Shown here: piece after piece, positions 8,962 through 18,816 of the stretch
Position numbering within the stretch: position 1 is the stretch's first letter
How the letters are laid out: each line of letters opens with the position of its first letter
Assembly: GCF_001696615.3 (NCBI RefSeq)
Contig: NZ_CP032279.1
Coordinates: forward strand, 3,348,001 to 3,412,000
Source: Acinetobacter sp. WCHAc010034
Lineage (GTDB): Bacteria; Pseudomonadota; Gammaproteobacteria; Pseudomonadales; Moraxellaceae
DNA: 64,000 bases
Direction: 5' to 3'
Notes under the pieces: model-generated
Told to the model about the DNA's origin: nothing
The model's database searches: none
Seen by the model: the letters and a program-made list of their open reading frames with translations, nothing else
Position numbers and translations under genes: made by a program

Positions 8962-9345
8962 TTATTTAGCCTGACAGGTGAAGGTGAGGACGGTTTGATA
9001 GTCATCATCCTTGCTGATGTCGGCATTGCTTCCGGTGATTGAGCCTAAAATGCCGGCTGCCGCTTGCACCATTTGACCGGTTTTTTCATCAAAAACGCCC
9101 TTCAGCGCGCCATTGTAGCTGCTTTTTTCATCGACAACAATCGGGGAGGCGTTTCTGCCGCAGGTGCTGTTGGCTGCTGCAATGGCATTGTTTTTGGCCG
9201 CAAGGCTGGTTTTGCCAACGGCAGTGACTTCATATTGATTGTTCGGCTTTTGAATGGCTAAAGACTTGGTTGGCGCATTTGATGCGCAGGCGCTCAGCAG
9301 GAGTGCAGATGCAATTGCGGTACAGGTGAGCAGCTGTTTTTTCAT
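8962..9345 (-). CDS. Small lipoprotein of unknown function
   Basis: The 127-residue product has a lipoprotein signal: MKKQLLTCTAIASALLLSAC, with the lipobox LSAC giving a lipidated Cys. The mature part is Ala/Asn-rich with a conserved pair of Cys (STCGRNA and FTCQAK) that could be bridged in the periplasm. No enzymatic motif is recognised. It is convergent to the helicase and probably monocistronic. Confidence 0.8.
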   Translation of the reverse strand: MKKQLLTCTAIASALLLSACASNAPTKSLAIQKPNNQYEVTAVGKTSLAAKNNAIAAANSTCGRNASPIVVDEKSSYNGALKGVFDEKTGQMVQAAAGILGSITGSNADISKDDDYQTVLTFTCQAK

Positions 9346-9551
9346 GATTTTTTCCCCGTTTGGTAAATTTTCTATATTTGAACACAGCTTCTGGGCATGA
9401 GCGCGTGAAAGCTGTATGAGTTGTGCTGCTTTTTATTGCCGGCCTGTGAGGCGGTGCGGCCGAATAAATTGAAACTTCACGGCGCCAACCGTATGGAGTA
9501 AGTGCTTGAGAATATGCTAATCTTGGGTTGGATTTATTAAAGCGGTATAAA

Positions 9552-10133
9552 ATGTCAATGTCAGAGTTAGCGGTTGAAACAGTTCATCAAAACATTCATC
9601 AGCGTCAATCGATTGGGCATTTGGCTGAGCCGGCGCCGGATGCCGCGCAGCTGGAAAGGGCATTTCAAGCGGCTTTGACTGCGCCGGATCATCACCGTTT
9701 AAAGCCCACCCGCTTTGTGGTGGTGCATGAAGCGCAGCGTGAAGCGTTCGGCGAGCTGCTGTCGCAGGCGCTGGCGGATACTGGTCAGACGGAAGCTGCA
9801 CAGCTGGAGCGCGTGAAGCATCATCCATTCCGCGCGCCGCTGCTGGTATTGGCTTTAACCCAGCTGCAGGAGCATCCTAAAGTGCCTCATTTTGAGCAGA
9901 TTCTAAGCACCGGCGCGGCTGTGCAGAATTTCCTGCTGTCTTTGCAGGCTCAAGGCTTTTCAACCATGTGGCGCAGCGGCGCAGTGGTGGAGTCCGCTTT
10001 ATTTAAGAAGGCTTTGGGCTTGACCGAGGCGGACTTGATTTCAGGCATTATTTACATTGGCACAGCGGTTAAGGCGATTCCGCCCCGCGCAGCCATGCAG
10101 ACTTCAGAATTTGTCAGTGATTGGAAAAAATAA
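9552..10133 (+). CDS. Nitroreductase family protein (YdjA-like)
   Basis: This FMN-dependent oxidoreductase of 193 residues shows IHQRQSIGHLAEPAP (FMN phosphate-binding Arg-Ser region), TAPDHHRLKPTRFVVV, and the family's GAAVQNFLLSLQAQGFSTMWRSG. The size and HHRLKPTRF pattern match the compact YdjA subgroup. The frame opens at a TTG at 9528, but ATG 9552 is the probable start; no strong ribosome site helps decide. gpsA starts 36 bases after the stop, so transcription may continue into gpsA. Physiological substrate is unknown. Confidence 0.87.
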   Translation: MSMSELAVETVHQNIHQRQSIGHLAEPAPDAAQLERAFQAALTAPDHHRLKPTRFVVVHEAQREAFGELLSQALADTGQTEAAQLERVKHHPFRAPLLVLALTQLQEHPKVPHFEQILSTGAAVQNFLLSLQAQGFSTMWRSGAVVESALFKKALGLTEADLISGIIYIGTAVKAIPPRAAMQTSEFVSDWKK

Positions 10134-10169
10134 GCGCTAGCATTAAGAGCGCATCAGGAAATAAAAACA

Positions 10170-11243
10170 ATGTCAGAACTTAAATTTTCAGATTTAGTCG
10201 AAACGGCGGCGCCAGCGGACAAAACCGCCCTGAGAGTCACCGTGCTGGGCGGCGGCAGTTTCGGCACAGCCATGGCCAATACGGCAGTGCGCAACGGCTG
10301 CGACACTATTATCTGGATTCGGGATGGGGAAGCGGCTGCCGATATCAATGCAACGCATATCAATAAGCGCTATCTTCCGGATTTCCAGCTGGAGGCCGGC
10401 CTGCATGCGACTTCAAATCTGGAAGAGGCGGTCTGCAGCCGCGACATTATTTTTGTCGCGATTCCAAGCCATTCATTCCGCAGCGTTCTGGAACAGATTA
10501 AGCCTTTCATCACTTCGCAGGCCGTGGTGTCATTAACCAAAGGCATTGAAGCGAAAACCTTCAGCTTTATGAGCGACATTATCCGTGAAGTGCTGCCGGA
10601 AGTGCCGTATGGCGTGCTGTCCGGGCCGAATTTAGCCAAGGAAATTATCGCCGGCCAGCCGGCTGGAACAGTAATTGCCAGCCAGTCTGAGCTGGTGCGC
10701 TATGCGGTGCAGCAGGCGCTGCACAGTGCGCTGTTCCGCGTATTTTCCAGCGATGATGTGCACGGCGTGGAGCTGGGCGGCGCGCTGAAGAATATTTATG
10801 CCGTGGCGATGGGCATGGCGGCGGCTTATGGCGTAGGCGAAAATACCAAGAGCATGATTTTAACCCGCGCCCTGGCGGAAATGAGCCGCTTTGCGGTGGA
10901 ACTGGGCGCCAATCCGCTGACCTTCCTCGGGCTGTCCGGCGTTGGCGATTTGTTTGCGACCTGCAGCAGCCCGCTCAGCCGCAACTATCAGGTCGGTTTC
11001 GCCTTGGGTTCGGGAAAATCGCTGGAACAGGCGGCGAAAGAGCTGGGGCAGACTGCGGAAGGCATCAATACTATTGTGCAGGTTAAGGCCCGCTCAGAAG
11101 AGCTGAATGTCTATATGCCGATTACCAGCGCATTGTATGATGTGATTTATAACGGCGCGCCGCCTCTGAGCATTGCGCTGTCATTAATGAAAAATGGCCA
11201 CCGCAGCGATGTGGAATTCGTGCTGCCGCATCAGCAGGCTTGA
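10170..11243 (+). CDS. gpsA: Glycerol-3-phosphate dehydrogenase [NAD(P)+] GpsA
   Basis: GpsA reduces dihydroxyacetone phosphate to sn-glycerol-3-phosphate, the backbone of phospholipids. The 357-residue protein shows the Rossmann loop VLGGGSFGTAMA, LSGPNLAKEI, the catalytic-Lys segment GGALKNIYAVAMGMA, and LTRALAEM with LSGVGDLFATC. It is slightly longer than E. coli GpsA because of about 20 extra N-terminal residues. It follows the nitroreductase and precedes sixA. Confidence 0.96.
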   Translation: MSELKFSDLVETAAPADKTALRVTVLGGGSFGTAMANTAVRNGCDTIIWIRDGEAAADINATHINKRYLPDFQLEAGLHATSNLEEAVCSRDIIFVAIPSHSFRSVLEQIKPFITSQAVVSLTKGIEAKTFSFMSDIIREVLPEVPYGVLSGPNLAKEIIAGQPAGTVIASQSELVRYAVQQALHSALFRVFSSDDVHGVELGGALKNIYAVAMGMAAAYGVGENTKSMILTRALAEMSRFAVELGANPLTFLGLSGVGDLFATCSSPLSRNYQVGFALGSGKSLEQAAKELGQTAEGINTIVQVKARSEELNVYMPITSALYDVIYNGAPPLSIALSLMKNGHRSDVEFVLPHQQA

Positions 11244-11319
11244 AATAAAACAGCGCTTGATGAAAACAGAATTGTCATGAACTATGTATATAATGCGCCA
11301 CAGTAAATAAGGAAATTTT

Positions 11320-11775
11320 ATGCAACTGACTTTAGTACGCCACGGGGAAGCAGCCCGGCCTGTGATGGGCAATGACAGCGCGCGCCCGCTGACGGAGCGC
11401 GGCCATCTGCAGGCGGAGCAGACTGCGGACTTCTTAAAGGATATTATCCGCCCGGAAGTGTTTGTAGTCAGCCCGCTGCTGCGCGCGCAGGAAACGCTGG
11501 CGCACTTGCAGAAGCATTTTCCCGATGTGCCTGTGGTGGTGTGCAATACCATTAAGCCGGACGATGATGCCAAAACAGCGGTAGAGTGGCTTTCACAGTT
11601 GCCTTATGAGTCAATTGCCGTGGTTTGCCATATGAATGTAGTGGCGCATATTGCGTCCATTCTGCTTTCAGAGTCATTCAACCCTTATGCGCTGGCGGAA
11701 GCCCGCATCTATGAGCAGGCGGTGATTGCATCAGGGCTGTCCACTCAAATAAAAAGTTTTATTCCGGCAGCATAA
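11320..11775 (+). CDS. sixA: Phosphohistidine phosphatase SixA
   Basis: A histidine-phosphatase-fold protein of 151 residues: LVRHGEA carries the catalytic His, SPLLRAQET is the second Arg motif, and CHMNVVAH the second His. The length is that of SixA rather than of phosphoglycerate mutases. It dephosphorylates phosphohistidine on HPt or PTS proteins. AAGGAAA lies before the ATG. gspL begins 30 bases downstream, so the three genes sixA-gspL-gspM may form one unit. Confidence 0.9.
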   Translation: MQLTLVRHGEAARPVMGNDSARPLTERGHLQAEQTADFLKDIIRPEVFVVSPLLRAQETLAHLQKHFPDVPVVVCNTIKPDDDAKTAVEWLSQLPYESIAVVCHMNVVAHIASILLSESFNPYALAEARIYEQAVIASGLSTQIKSFIPAA

Positions 11776-11805
11776 TAAATTAATTAAAACGGCAGAAAAG
11801 CACCG

Positions 11806-12945
11806 ATGTTGTATTTATGGATACCTGAGGCCAATGGGGTTTGGCAATGGTCGGATGGAGAGTGCTGGAAGCAGTCTTCAAATATTGAACAGCTGATTCA
11901 AGACCTGCGCGAGCATCACGGCAAAGAGGCTGTGGTGTTTTTTTCAAGCAGCAATGTGCAGATCATTCAGCAGGCCTTCCCGAAAGCGCAGTACAAGAAG
12001 CTTGGGCAGGATGGGGTGAAATATCTGCTGGAAGAGTATGTGATTCTGCCTTTGGATTTAATGAAGGTGCTGCATCATTTTCAGAATCCGGATCAGCTGA
12101 CGGTTTTAGGCATTGCAAACTCTGCGGTGGAAACGCTGCAGCATGCGCTGACTTTAATTCCGGTCAAGACCGTGTCCCTGCTGCCGGATTTTCTGCTGCT
12201 GCCTGCGCCGGAAGTGGGGCAGACAGTCTTGGGCAACATTGGCGGGCGCCTGCTGGTGCGCGAAAATGAATTTTCCGGCCAGTCTGTTGATGATTTGGCG
12301 CTGTTTCTGGATTATCAGCCGGAGCATCCAGCCTATAAGATCACCAATCTAACAGCAGAACAGATGCATAGCCTGGAAGCTGTGGTCACGCAGGACCGGC
12401 TGGAAAGCTTTCATTATGCGGTGCCGGAGATTAAAAAAGCCAAGCAGCATCCATTCAATGTGCTGCCGAAAGCGAAAAGCAGCGCCGGGGTATCCGGCTA
12501 CTGGAAAGCCTGCGCTGCCGTGCTGCTGGGCCTGCTGGTTGTGCAGTTCAGCTATGACGCTATCCGCTGGCATCAGAACAAGAAAGTGGCCAATGCCATG
12601 GCCGCGCAGGCGGTTGAGCAGTTTAAATACTGGTTCGGGCAGAACTATCCGGTGACGGAGCAGACCCTGAAAAGCCAGTTTGAAAGCCAGATGCGCCAAA
12701 GCCAGACCGGCAGTACGCAGGCTTTGTCTTTGCTCAGCCGGGTCGGCCCCGTGCTGATGCAGAATCAGGTTGTGGCGAACCGCGTGGCGTATGACAGTTC
12801 TACGCTGAATATGGAGCTGAAGGCGGGGTCGTCTGAAATTTTGCAGAACCTGACCCAGCAGCTGAACCAGCAGGGCTTTAAGGTGGAGCTGGGAAATATT
12901 CAGCCGAATAATTCCGGCGTTGTTGGATTGGTGAAAATACAATAA
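11806..12945 (+). CDS. gspL: Type II secretion system protein GspL
   Basis: This 379-residue protein has an actin-like cytoplasmic half (residues 1 to about 220), one membrane helix (YWKACAAVLLGLLVVQFSYDA, about 233-253), and a periplasmic ferredoxin-like domain. That is the GspL layout, linking the GspE ATPase to the inner-membrane platform. The terminal codon overlaps the gspM start by one base (TAATG), which indicates translational coupling. Other gsp genes are not in the window. Confidence 0.92.
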   Translation: MLYLWIPEANGVWQWSDGECWKQSSNIEQLIQDLREHHGKEAVVFFSSSNVQIIQQAFPKAQYKKLGQDGVKYLLEEYVILPLDLMKVLHHFQNPDQLTVLGIANSAVETLQHALTLIPVKTVSLLPDFLLLPAPEVGQTVLGNIGGRLLVRENEFSGQSVDDLALFLDYQPEHPAYKITNLTAEQMHSLEAVVTQDRLESFHYAVPEIKKAKQHPFNVLPKAKSSAGVSGYWKACAAVLLGLLVVQFSYDAIRWHQNKKVANAMAAQAVEQFKYWFGQNYPVTEQTLKSQFESQMRQSQTGSTQALSLLSRVGPVLMQNQVVANRVAYDSSTLNMELKAGSSEILQNLTQQLNQQGFKVELGNIQPNNSGVVGLVKIQ

Positions 12946-13424
12946 TGAAAGCATTTGAACAAATACAGCAGTCGCTTGATCAGCGTGCAGAAAAAATTGC
13001 AGACTATTTGGAGCGGCTGTCGCTGCGCGAGCGCATCATGGTGGTATCGGCCGCCATTGTTGTGATTGTGGCGGCTGTCGGCTCTGCGCTGTTTTACATG
13101 CATAAGGCGGCCGAGTTTCAGCAAAAGCGCTTAAACGGCCTAAAAGACACCATTATCTGGATGCAAAGCAATGCGGTCACCATGAAGCCGGCGGGAGATG
13201 CTGAGCTGTCGGCTGCGGACAAGGTGCAGCGGGCTGCGCAGCAGCAGGGGCTTTCGGTCGCTTCGCAGCAGTCCGGCGGGCAGATTCAGATTGCGGTGAT
13301 GCATGAAAATTATGCAGTGCTGGCGAATTTTCTGACGCAGCTGGCGCAATTGGGCCTAAGTATTGAAAAAATGGAATTAAGTTCAGAGGCCGGGCAGATT
13401 AAATTAACAGCTTCTGTACAATAA
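12945..13424 (+). CDS. gspM: Type II secretion system protein GspM
   Basis: The 159-residue protein has a short cytoplasmic start (QIQQSLDQRAEKIADYLERL), one membrane helix (IMVVSAAIVVIVAAVGSALFYM) and a periplasmic ferredoxin-like domain, as in GspM. GspM pairs with GspL in the inner-membrane platform of type II secretion. Its start codon overlaps the gspL stop. Confidence 0.9.
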   Translation: MKAFEQIQQSLDQRAEKIADYLERLSLRERIMVVSAAIVVIVAAVGSALFYMHKAAEFQQKRLNGLKDTIIWMQSNAVTMKPAGDAELSAADKVQRAAQQQGLSVASQQSGGQIQIAVMHENYAVLANFLTQLAQLGLSIEKMELSSEAGQIKLTASVQ

Positions 13425-13514
13425 TCGGCGGAAATAAAGAAGGCCTAAGCATGGCGTTTTCGCTGGGCTATGCCTATAATACGGCGACTTAAAAAGCAGT
13501 AGACTTTTGCAGAT

Positions 13515-14516
13515 ATGTTGTATTCTCTTGCCCGCCCTTTGTTGTTTACTTTAGCACCAGAGCGTGCACATGAGCTGACATTATCCCTATTGAAATCATC
13601 CCACAAGCTGGGCTTGATGCGCCAGGCTGTTGCATCTAAGCCTGTGACCTGCATGGGGATAGAGTTTCCTAATCCGGTCGGCTTGGCTGCCGGCTTAGAC
13701 AAAAACGGCGCGTATATTGATGCGCTGGCCAGCCAGGGCTTCGGCTTTATTGAAATTGGCACCATTACGCCAAAGCCTCAGCCGGGCAACCCTGAACCGC
13801 GCCTGTTCCGCCTGCCGCAGGCCAAAGCTATTATTAACCGCATGGGCTTTAATAATGACGGCGTAGATCAGCTGGTTGAAAACGTCAAAGCTTCCAAGTT
13901 CAAAGGCGTGCTGGGCATCAATATCGGCAAAAACGCTGCCACCGCTGTTGAAGATGCGGTAGATGATTATCTGATTTGCCTGGAAAAAGTCTATAATTAC
14001 GCTTCTTATATTACCGTCAATATTTCCTCTCCAAACACAAAAAACCTGCGCAGCCTGCAAAGCGGTGATGCGCTGACTGAGCTGCTGGAAACTTTAAAGA
14101 ACCGCCAGCTTGAATTGGCGGAAGAAAACCAGCACTATGTGCCATTGGTGCTGAAAGTTGCGCCGGATTTAGAGCCTGAAGATATTCAGTTTATTGCGCA
14201 GCAGCTGCTGACCTTTAAAATTGACGGCCTGATTGTCACCAATACCACGCTTTCGCGTGAAGGCGTCGAGAATTTAGAGCACGGCAATGAGGCCGGCGGC
14301 TTGTCCGGCGCGCCGGTCTTTGCCAAAAGCACCGCTTGCCTGGCTGCCTTTGCGGAAGCGCTGCAGGGGCAAATTCCATTGATTGGCGTCGGCGGCATTT
14401 TGTCGGGCGCAGACGCGCTGGCCAAGAAAAATGCCGGCGCAGCCCTTGTGCAAATTTACAGCGGCCTCATATATACTGGACCCAAGCTGATTAAAGACTG
14501 CGTAGACGCGCTGTAA
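13515..14516 (+). CDS. pyrD: Dihydroorotate dehydrogenase (quinone), class 2
   Basis: PyrD oxidises dihydroorotate to orotate in pyrimidine synthesis, passing electrons to quinone at the inner membrane. The N-terminal amphipathic region ([18 protein letters not shown]) marks the membrane-bound class 2 type. [42 protein letters not shown] and NINISSPNT-like [15 protein letters not shown] contain the FMN-binding and catalytic Ser region, and GVGGI and [10 protein letters not shown] bind the FMN phosphate. cvpA begins 5 bases after the stop, and purF follows, so pyrimidine and purine genes sit in one likely operon. Confidence 0.96.
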   Translation: MLYSLARPLLFTLAPERAHELTLSLLKSSHKLGLMRQAVASKPVTCMGIEFPNPVGLAAGLDKNGAYIDALASQGFGFIEIGTITPKPQPGNPEPRLFRLPQAKAIINRMGFNNDGVDQLVENVKASKFKGVLGINIGKNAATAVEDAVDDYLICLEKVYNYASYITVNISSPNTKNLRSLQSGDALTELLETLKNRQLELAEENQHYVPLVLKVAPDLEPEDIQFIAQQLLTFKIDGLIVTNTTLSREGVENLEHGNEAGGLSGAPVFAKSTACLAAFAEALQGQIPLIGVGGILSGADALAKKNAGAALVQIYSGLIYTGPKLIKDCVDAL

Positions 14517-14521
14517 AGATC

Positions 14522-15106
14522 ATGAACACCATTGATGTCTTTATACTGATTATTCTGCTCACTGGAGGGCTCAACGGTTTGCGTCAAGGATTTATTAAAG
14601 CCTTTGCGAACTTGACGGGATGGATTCTGGCATTAATTGTTGCGGCAAAATATGCATCCGTTCTGGCACCTTCGATGAGCTCACTCAGTTCAGACCCTGT
14701 GGTGCAGAAAATTGCGGCCTTCGCATTCATTGTCCTGATGATTGTGGTGCTGACATGGCTGGTGACGTATTTGCTGAACGGCATTTTAAAGACGCTGAAG
14801 CTGGGCCCGCTTAACCGTTTGGCGGGCGGCGTGTTCGGCGGCTTGAAAGGCCTGCTGGTTGTGCTGATTACCATTCAGGGTGTTGGGCCCTGGGTGGAAA
14901 GCTCGCCGCACTGGAAACAGTCCAAATTCATACAGGCTTTATTGCCCTACGCGCCTTGGGCGGCGCAAATGTCCAAGGAAGCGGCCAATGAAGCGCTGCA
15001 TCATATTCATGCTGAAGATGAGCATAAATCTTCAGCTGCATCGCCTGAAACGCTGAACAGGAAAGAGCGTCCGTCAGGTGAGTCAACAAATAATCCTTTT
15101 TATTAA
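14522..15106 (+). CDS. cvpA: CvpA family membrane protein
   Basis: Four hydrophobic segments occupy residues 1-120, starting with the CvpA pattern DVFILIILLTGGLNGLRQGF, and the C-terminal tail is charged. Family members are inner-membrane proteins linked to colicin V production and envelope stress. They often precede purF, as here, 24 bases upstream. Molecular function remains unclear. Confidence 0.92.
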   Translation: MNTIDVFILIILLTGGLNGLRQGFIKAFANLTGWILALIVAAKYASVLAPSMSSLSSDPVVQKIAAFAFIVLMIVVLTWLVTYLLNGILKTLKLGPLNRLAGGVFGGLKGLLVVLITIQGVGPWVESSPHWKQSKFIQALLPYAPWAAQMSKEAANEALHHIHAEDEHKSSAASPETLNRKERPSGESTNNPFY

Positions 15107-15130
15107 TCCTAGCGTGTCTGCGAGGTTGCT

Positions 15131-16672
15131 ATGTGTGGAGTAGTTGGTATAGCTGGTAAATCACCCGTTAACCAAATGTTGTTTGATGCATTAACGATGT
15201 TACAGCATCGTGGACAAGATGCCGCCGGGATCGTAACTTGCCATGAGGGCCGCCTGTATCTGCGCAAAGATACCGGCATGGTTCGGGATGTGTTCCATAC
15301 CCGCCACATGCGCGCATTGCAGGGCAACTACGGCATTGGCCATGTGCGCTATCCGACTGCGGGTTCATCCAGCAGCGCAGAGGCGCAGCCGTTCTATGTG
15401 AACTCGCCTTACGGCATTACTTTGGCGCATAACGGCAACCTGACCAATGCTGCCGAAATTCATGATGACCTGTTCAAAACAGACTTGCGCCACATGAATA
15501 CCGATTCAGACTCGGAAGTGCTGCTGAACGTATTTGCGCATGAGCTGCAGAAGCGCAGCAAGCTCACTGCATCTGCAGAGGATATTTTTGAAGTTGTCGC
15601 GCGCGTGCATGAGCGCTGCAAAGGCGGCTATGCGGTGGTGACCATGATTACCGGCCAGGGCCTGGTCGGATTCCGTGATCCGAATGGCATCCGCCCGCTG
15701 ATTTACGGCTCGCGTGAAACAGAGCAGGGCAAAGAGTACATCATTGCTTCTGAATCTGTTGCGATTACCGCTTTAGGCTTTAAAGTCGAGCGTGATATTG
15801 CGCCGGGCGAAGCGATTTTCATTACCGCAAAAGGCGAGCTGTTCACCAAGCAGTGCGCTGCTGAGCCGGCATACCGCCCATGCATTTTTGAATATGTGTA
15901 TTTTGCGCGCCCGGATGCCACCATTGACGGCATTTCAGTGTATAAAGCCCGCCTGAAAATGGGTGAAAAGCTGGCGCAGAAAATTCTGCGCGAATGGGGC
16001 GAAGAGCACGATATTGATGTGGTGATTCCAATTCCGGATACATCGCGGACTTCTGCGCTTGAGCTGGCTAATATGCTTGGTGTGAAATTCCGCGAAGGCT
16101 TTATGAAGAACCGCTATATCGGCCGCACCTTCATTATGCCGGGCCAGCAGCAGCGCGAAAAATCTGTGCGCCAAAAGCTGAACCCGGTTGAGCTGGAATT
16201 CCAGGGCAAAAACGTGCTGCTGGTGGATGACTCGATTGTCCGCGGCACAACCTGTAATGAAATCATTCAGATGGCGCGTGATGCCGGCGCGAAAAAAGTA
16301 TTCTTCGCTTCAGCTGCGCCAATGGTGAAATACCCGAATGTTTACGGCATTGATATGCCGGCGAAGGCTGAACTGATTGCGTCCAGCCGCAGCGTAGAAG
16401 AAATCCGTGAAATTATCGGCGCTGACCGTCTGGTATTTCAGGATTTGGAAGACCTGAAAGCTGCGGTGCGCACCACCAAAGTGCCGGCGCTGCAGGAATT
16501 TGACTGTTCAGTATTTGACGGTGTTTACGTGGCGGGCGGCATTGATGACGCTTATCTGGCGGAGCTTGAGAAGAAGCGCAGCGATTCTGCGAAGCTGGAA
16601 AAGAAAGACAAGTATATTGATGTCAATGTCGATGCAGCCTCGGTTGACCTGACGGGAGTCCGCGAAGAATAA
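15131..16672 (+). CDS. purF: Amidophosphoribosyltransferase PurF
   Basis: PurF makes phosphoribosylamine from PRPP and glutamine, the first step of purine synthesis. The protein starts MCGVVGIAG, so removal of Met exposes the Cys nucleophile of the N-terminal glutaminase domain. [18 protein letters not shown] and NGNLTNA follow. The phosphoribosyltransferase half has the PRPP loop [13 protein letters not shown]. Length is 513 residues, within the normal range. GAGG is placed upstream of the ATG. A terminator follows. Confidence 0.97.
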   Translation: MCGVVGIAGKSPVNQMLFDALTMLQHRGQDAAGIVTCHEGRLYLRKDTGMVRDVFHTRHMRALQGNYGIGHVRYPTAGSSSSAEAQPFYVNSPYGITLAHNGNLTNAAEIHDDLFKTDLRHMNTDSDSEVLLNVFAHELQKRSKLTASAEDIFEVVARVHERCKGGYAVVTMITGQGLVGFRDPNGIRPLIYGSRETEQGKEYIIASESVAITALGFKVERDIAPGEAIFITAKGELFTKQCAAEPAYRPCIFEYVYFARPDATIDGISVYKARLKMGEKLAQKILREWGEEHDIDVVIPIPDTSRTSALELANMLGVKFREGFMKNRYIGRTFIMPGQQQREKSVRQKLNPVELEFQGKNVLLVDDSIVRGTTCNEIIQMARDAGAKKVFFASAAPMVKYPNVYGIDMPAKAELIASSRSVEEIREIIGADRLVFQDLEDLKAAVRTTKVPALQEFDCSVFDGVYVAGGIDDAYLAELEKKRSDSAKLEKKDKYIDVNVDAASVDLTGVREE

Positions 16673-16691
16673 TTGCTTCGGGACTCTGTGA

Positions 16692-16716
16692 AAAGCGGGA
16701 ATTTCCCGCTTTTTTC
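16692..16716 (+). terminator. Terminator of pyrD-cvpA-purF
   Basis: AAGCGGGAA and TTCCCGCTT form the stem, followed by T residues, 20 bases after purF. Confidence 0.85.
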
Positions 16717-16762
16717 ATTTATGATGGCTGAACAAAAGACAATGTTGTTTTAAGGGATTGCA

Positions 16763-18652
16763 TTGAAACGAGTTGGCTACGGCTTTATAAAAAACAAAAA
16801 TATGTTCTGGCCTGCTTCGATCTGCGTGGCGGCGGTTTTATTAACCATAGCGATCATTAATGCGGTTGCCGGGCTGCTGGTTTTCTATACGGATTCTACC
16901 CAGCCGGTGTACTGGCATGTGCTCAGCCCTTATCTGGTTGCGCTGCTGCTGCTGATCATGTCGGTTTCGGTTTTGTACGAATTCTATATTTTCAGGATGG
17001 GCGGCCACTCTCTAGCGAAACAGCTTGGCGCGCGGCGCTTGAGCTTGATTGAGAGCGTTCCGGAAGAAAGCGTGGCGCTGAAAATTACAGAGCGGTTGGC
17101 GGAAACCTTTTTAATTGATACTCCCGCGCTGTATGTGCTGCCGGATGAAGTCGGGGTGAATGCGCTGACGGCCGGTTTTTACCCGCGCGATACAGTGATC
17201 ATTCTAACCTGGGGCGCGCTGCAGAATCTGGATGAGATGGAGCTGTATGGCTTGCTCAGCCATGAGTTCAATAAAATCCTTTCCGGCGAAGCGGCTGAAA
17301 ATACCCGTCTGAAAATCCTGTACAGCGGTTTAACCAGCTTCAGCCAGTGGGGAAGCAAAATCGCCAAGCGCGGCTTTTACCGCCGCGGCTATGTGCGTGA
17401 AAATAAATTTGAAACGGTCTTTGTCGCCATTGGCGCCATCATCTGGCTGGTCGGCAGCCTGGGGGTGCTGATCACCCGCTTCATTAAGTTTATTACGCTG
17501 GGCGGGCGGACCTATAAAAATGATCAGAAAACCAAGCGCCTGATTCAGAATGACGCCAATATCCAGACCCTGCTGCGCATTTATGTGCACCATTCAGGCT
17601 CGCAGATTCACAGCGAATATGCGGAGGCGATTTCGCATATGTGCTTTGCCAATGCGCTCAGCCCGCAAAGCTGGATGAACATCCATCCCAAAATTGCGCA
17701 GCGGATTTTTGAGCTGAATCCCGCAATGATTCAGGACCTGCAGCTGGAAAATCTGAAAAAGCTGAAAAACCAGCCATTGTTCAACTTATTCCGCTCGCTG
17801 GAGGAGATCAGCCCTGATCTGGCTGTGCCGTGGAGTTCTCCGCAGCCGCTGCCGCTGCTCAGGCTGTCGCCCATCAGCTTCGCGATTAAAGACGCCATTA
17901 AGCCATTGAAGCCGGAAATCCGCGAAAATTGGCAGCGCCCGGAGCTGATTGACCGCGCGCTGCAGACTGCAACCGGTTCGCGCGAAGTCATGGTGGCGAT
18001 TCTGATGATCCGGCAGTACCGCGAGTTTATTCCGACTGAGGCTGAGGTCAGCCGCGCCATTGTGGACTCGCTGCTGCATTTGGATGGCCGCGTGCATATT
18101 GCGATTTTTCAGGAGGCCTGCAAGAACATCGGCGGCATGCCGGCAACCATTGCGCGCCAGTTCCTGATGAAGCTGGCGCGGATTATTCAGGAAGACGGCG
18201 AAATTGGCCTGCTGGACGCCTTGCTGCTGGAGCGGGTCAAGTTTGAGCTGCATTTGATGCCGATTCATGCGGCAACCGCGCTGGAAGACGTCAAGCCGAG
18301 CATTGTGCGCCTGATTGACGCGCTGCTGCATGTGCAGCAGATTAACAGCGACAGCCAGCTGGAAGTGCGCGAGATGATTCTGACGCGCATTCTGAGCCAG
18401 CAGGAGCTGGAGCTGTACAGTGAAATTTCTGATGAGCCGATTGATTTGGCGGAAATTCTCAATGACATTTCGGGCCTGCTGCTGCGCGACCGCTTCAGTA
18501 TTCTGGCGGTGGCGGAAATCTGCCTGTGGAATGACCGGGTCATCACGCAGGATGAGCTGGATGTTCTGGAACTGCTGTATTGGCGGCTGGGCTTTGAGGC
18601 GGCAGAGATGATTGACCTGATGCAGAAGAAAAACAGCCTGACGATTATTTAG
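16763..18652 (+). CDS. M48-like membrane protein with a degenerate zinc motif
   Basis: The 629-residue product has two N-terminal membrane helices (about 14-40 and 52-75), an M48-type region (VLPDEVGVNALTAGF, corresponding to the Asn-Ala-Phe strand of HtpX-like proteases), another hydrophobic pair (about 220-250) and a long helical C-terminal half. Where active M48 proteases have HExxH, this protein reads SHEFNKIL at about 166-173: the second zinc His is replaced by Lys. The later Glu/Asp ligand region is also not recognisable. It is thus probably a pseudoprotease. The start is TTG at 16763, with AAGGGA six bases upstream. Role unknown. Confidence 0.8.
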   Translation: MKRVGYGFIKNKNMFWPASICVAAVLLTIAIINAVAGLLVFYTDSTQPVYWHVLSPYLVALLLLIMSVSVLYEFYIFRMGGHSLAKQLGARRLSLIESVPEESVALKITERLAETFLIDTPALYVLPDEVGVNALTAGFYPRDTVIILTWGALQNLDEMELYGLLSHEFNKILSGEAAENTRLKILYSGLTSFSQWGSKIAKRGFYRRGYVRENKFETVFVAIGAIIWLVGSLGVLITRFIKFITLGGRTYKNDQKTKRLIQNDANIQTLLRIYVHHSGSQIHSEYAEAISHMCFANALSPQSWMNIHPKIAQRIFELNPAMIQDLQLENLKKLKNQPLFNLFRSLEEISPDLAVPWSSPQPLPLLRLSPISFAIKDAIKPLKPEIRENWQRPELIDRALQTATGSREVMVAILMIRQYREFIPTEAEVSRAIVDSLLHLDGRVHIAIFQEACKNIGGMPATIARQFLMKLARIIQEDGEIGLLDALLLERVKFELHLMPIHAATALEDVKPSIVRLIDALLHVQQINSDSQLEVREMILTRILSQQELELYSEISDEPIDLAEILNDISGLLLRDRFSILAVAEICLWNDRVITQDELDVLELLYWRLGFEAAEMIDLMQKKNSLTII

Positions 18653-18816
18653 CATTGCGGGATGGCGCCTGCGGCCAGCCGGCGCTTTTCCGGCAAAAAT
18701 CAGCTGGCGCTTAATCGGGCAAGAGCTGCGCACAGATTAAGCTGTATGGCGATAAAAGTTCTGCAAAGCGGCGCTATTCCCGATAGAATGATAAGCCTGA
18801 ATTTGGTGATGATGAA

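Noticed and set aside
17786-18733. 315-codon open frame on the minus strand opposite the M48-like gene
   Set aside because: It is a shadow of a GC-rich plus-strand gene, rich in Gln, Arg and His with no protein-like pattern and no ribosome site.
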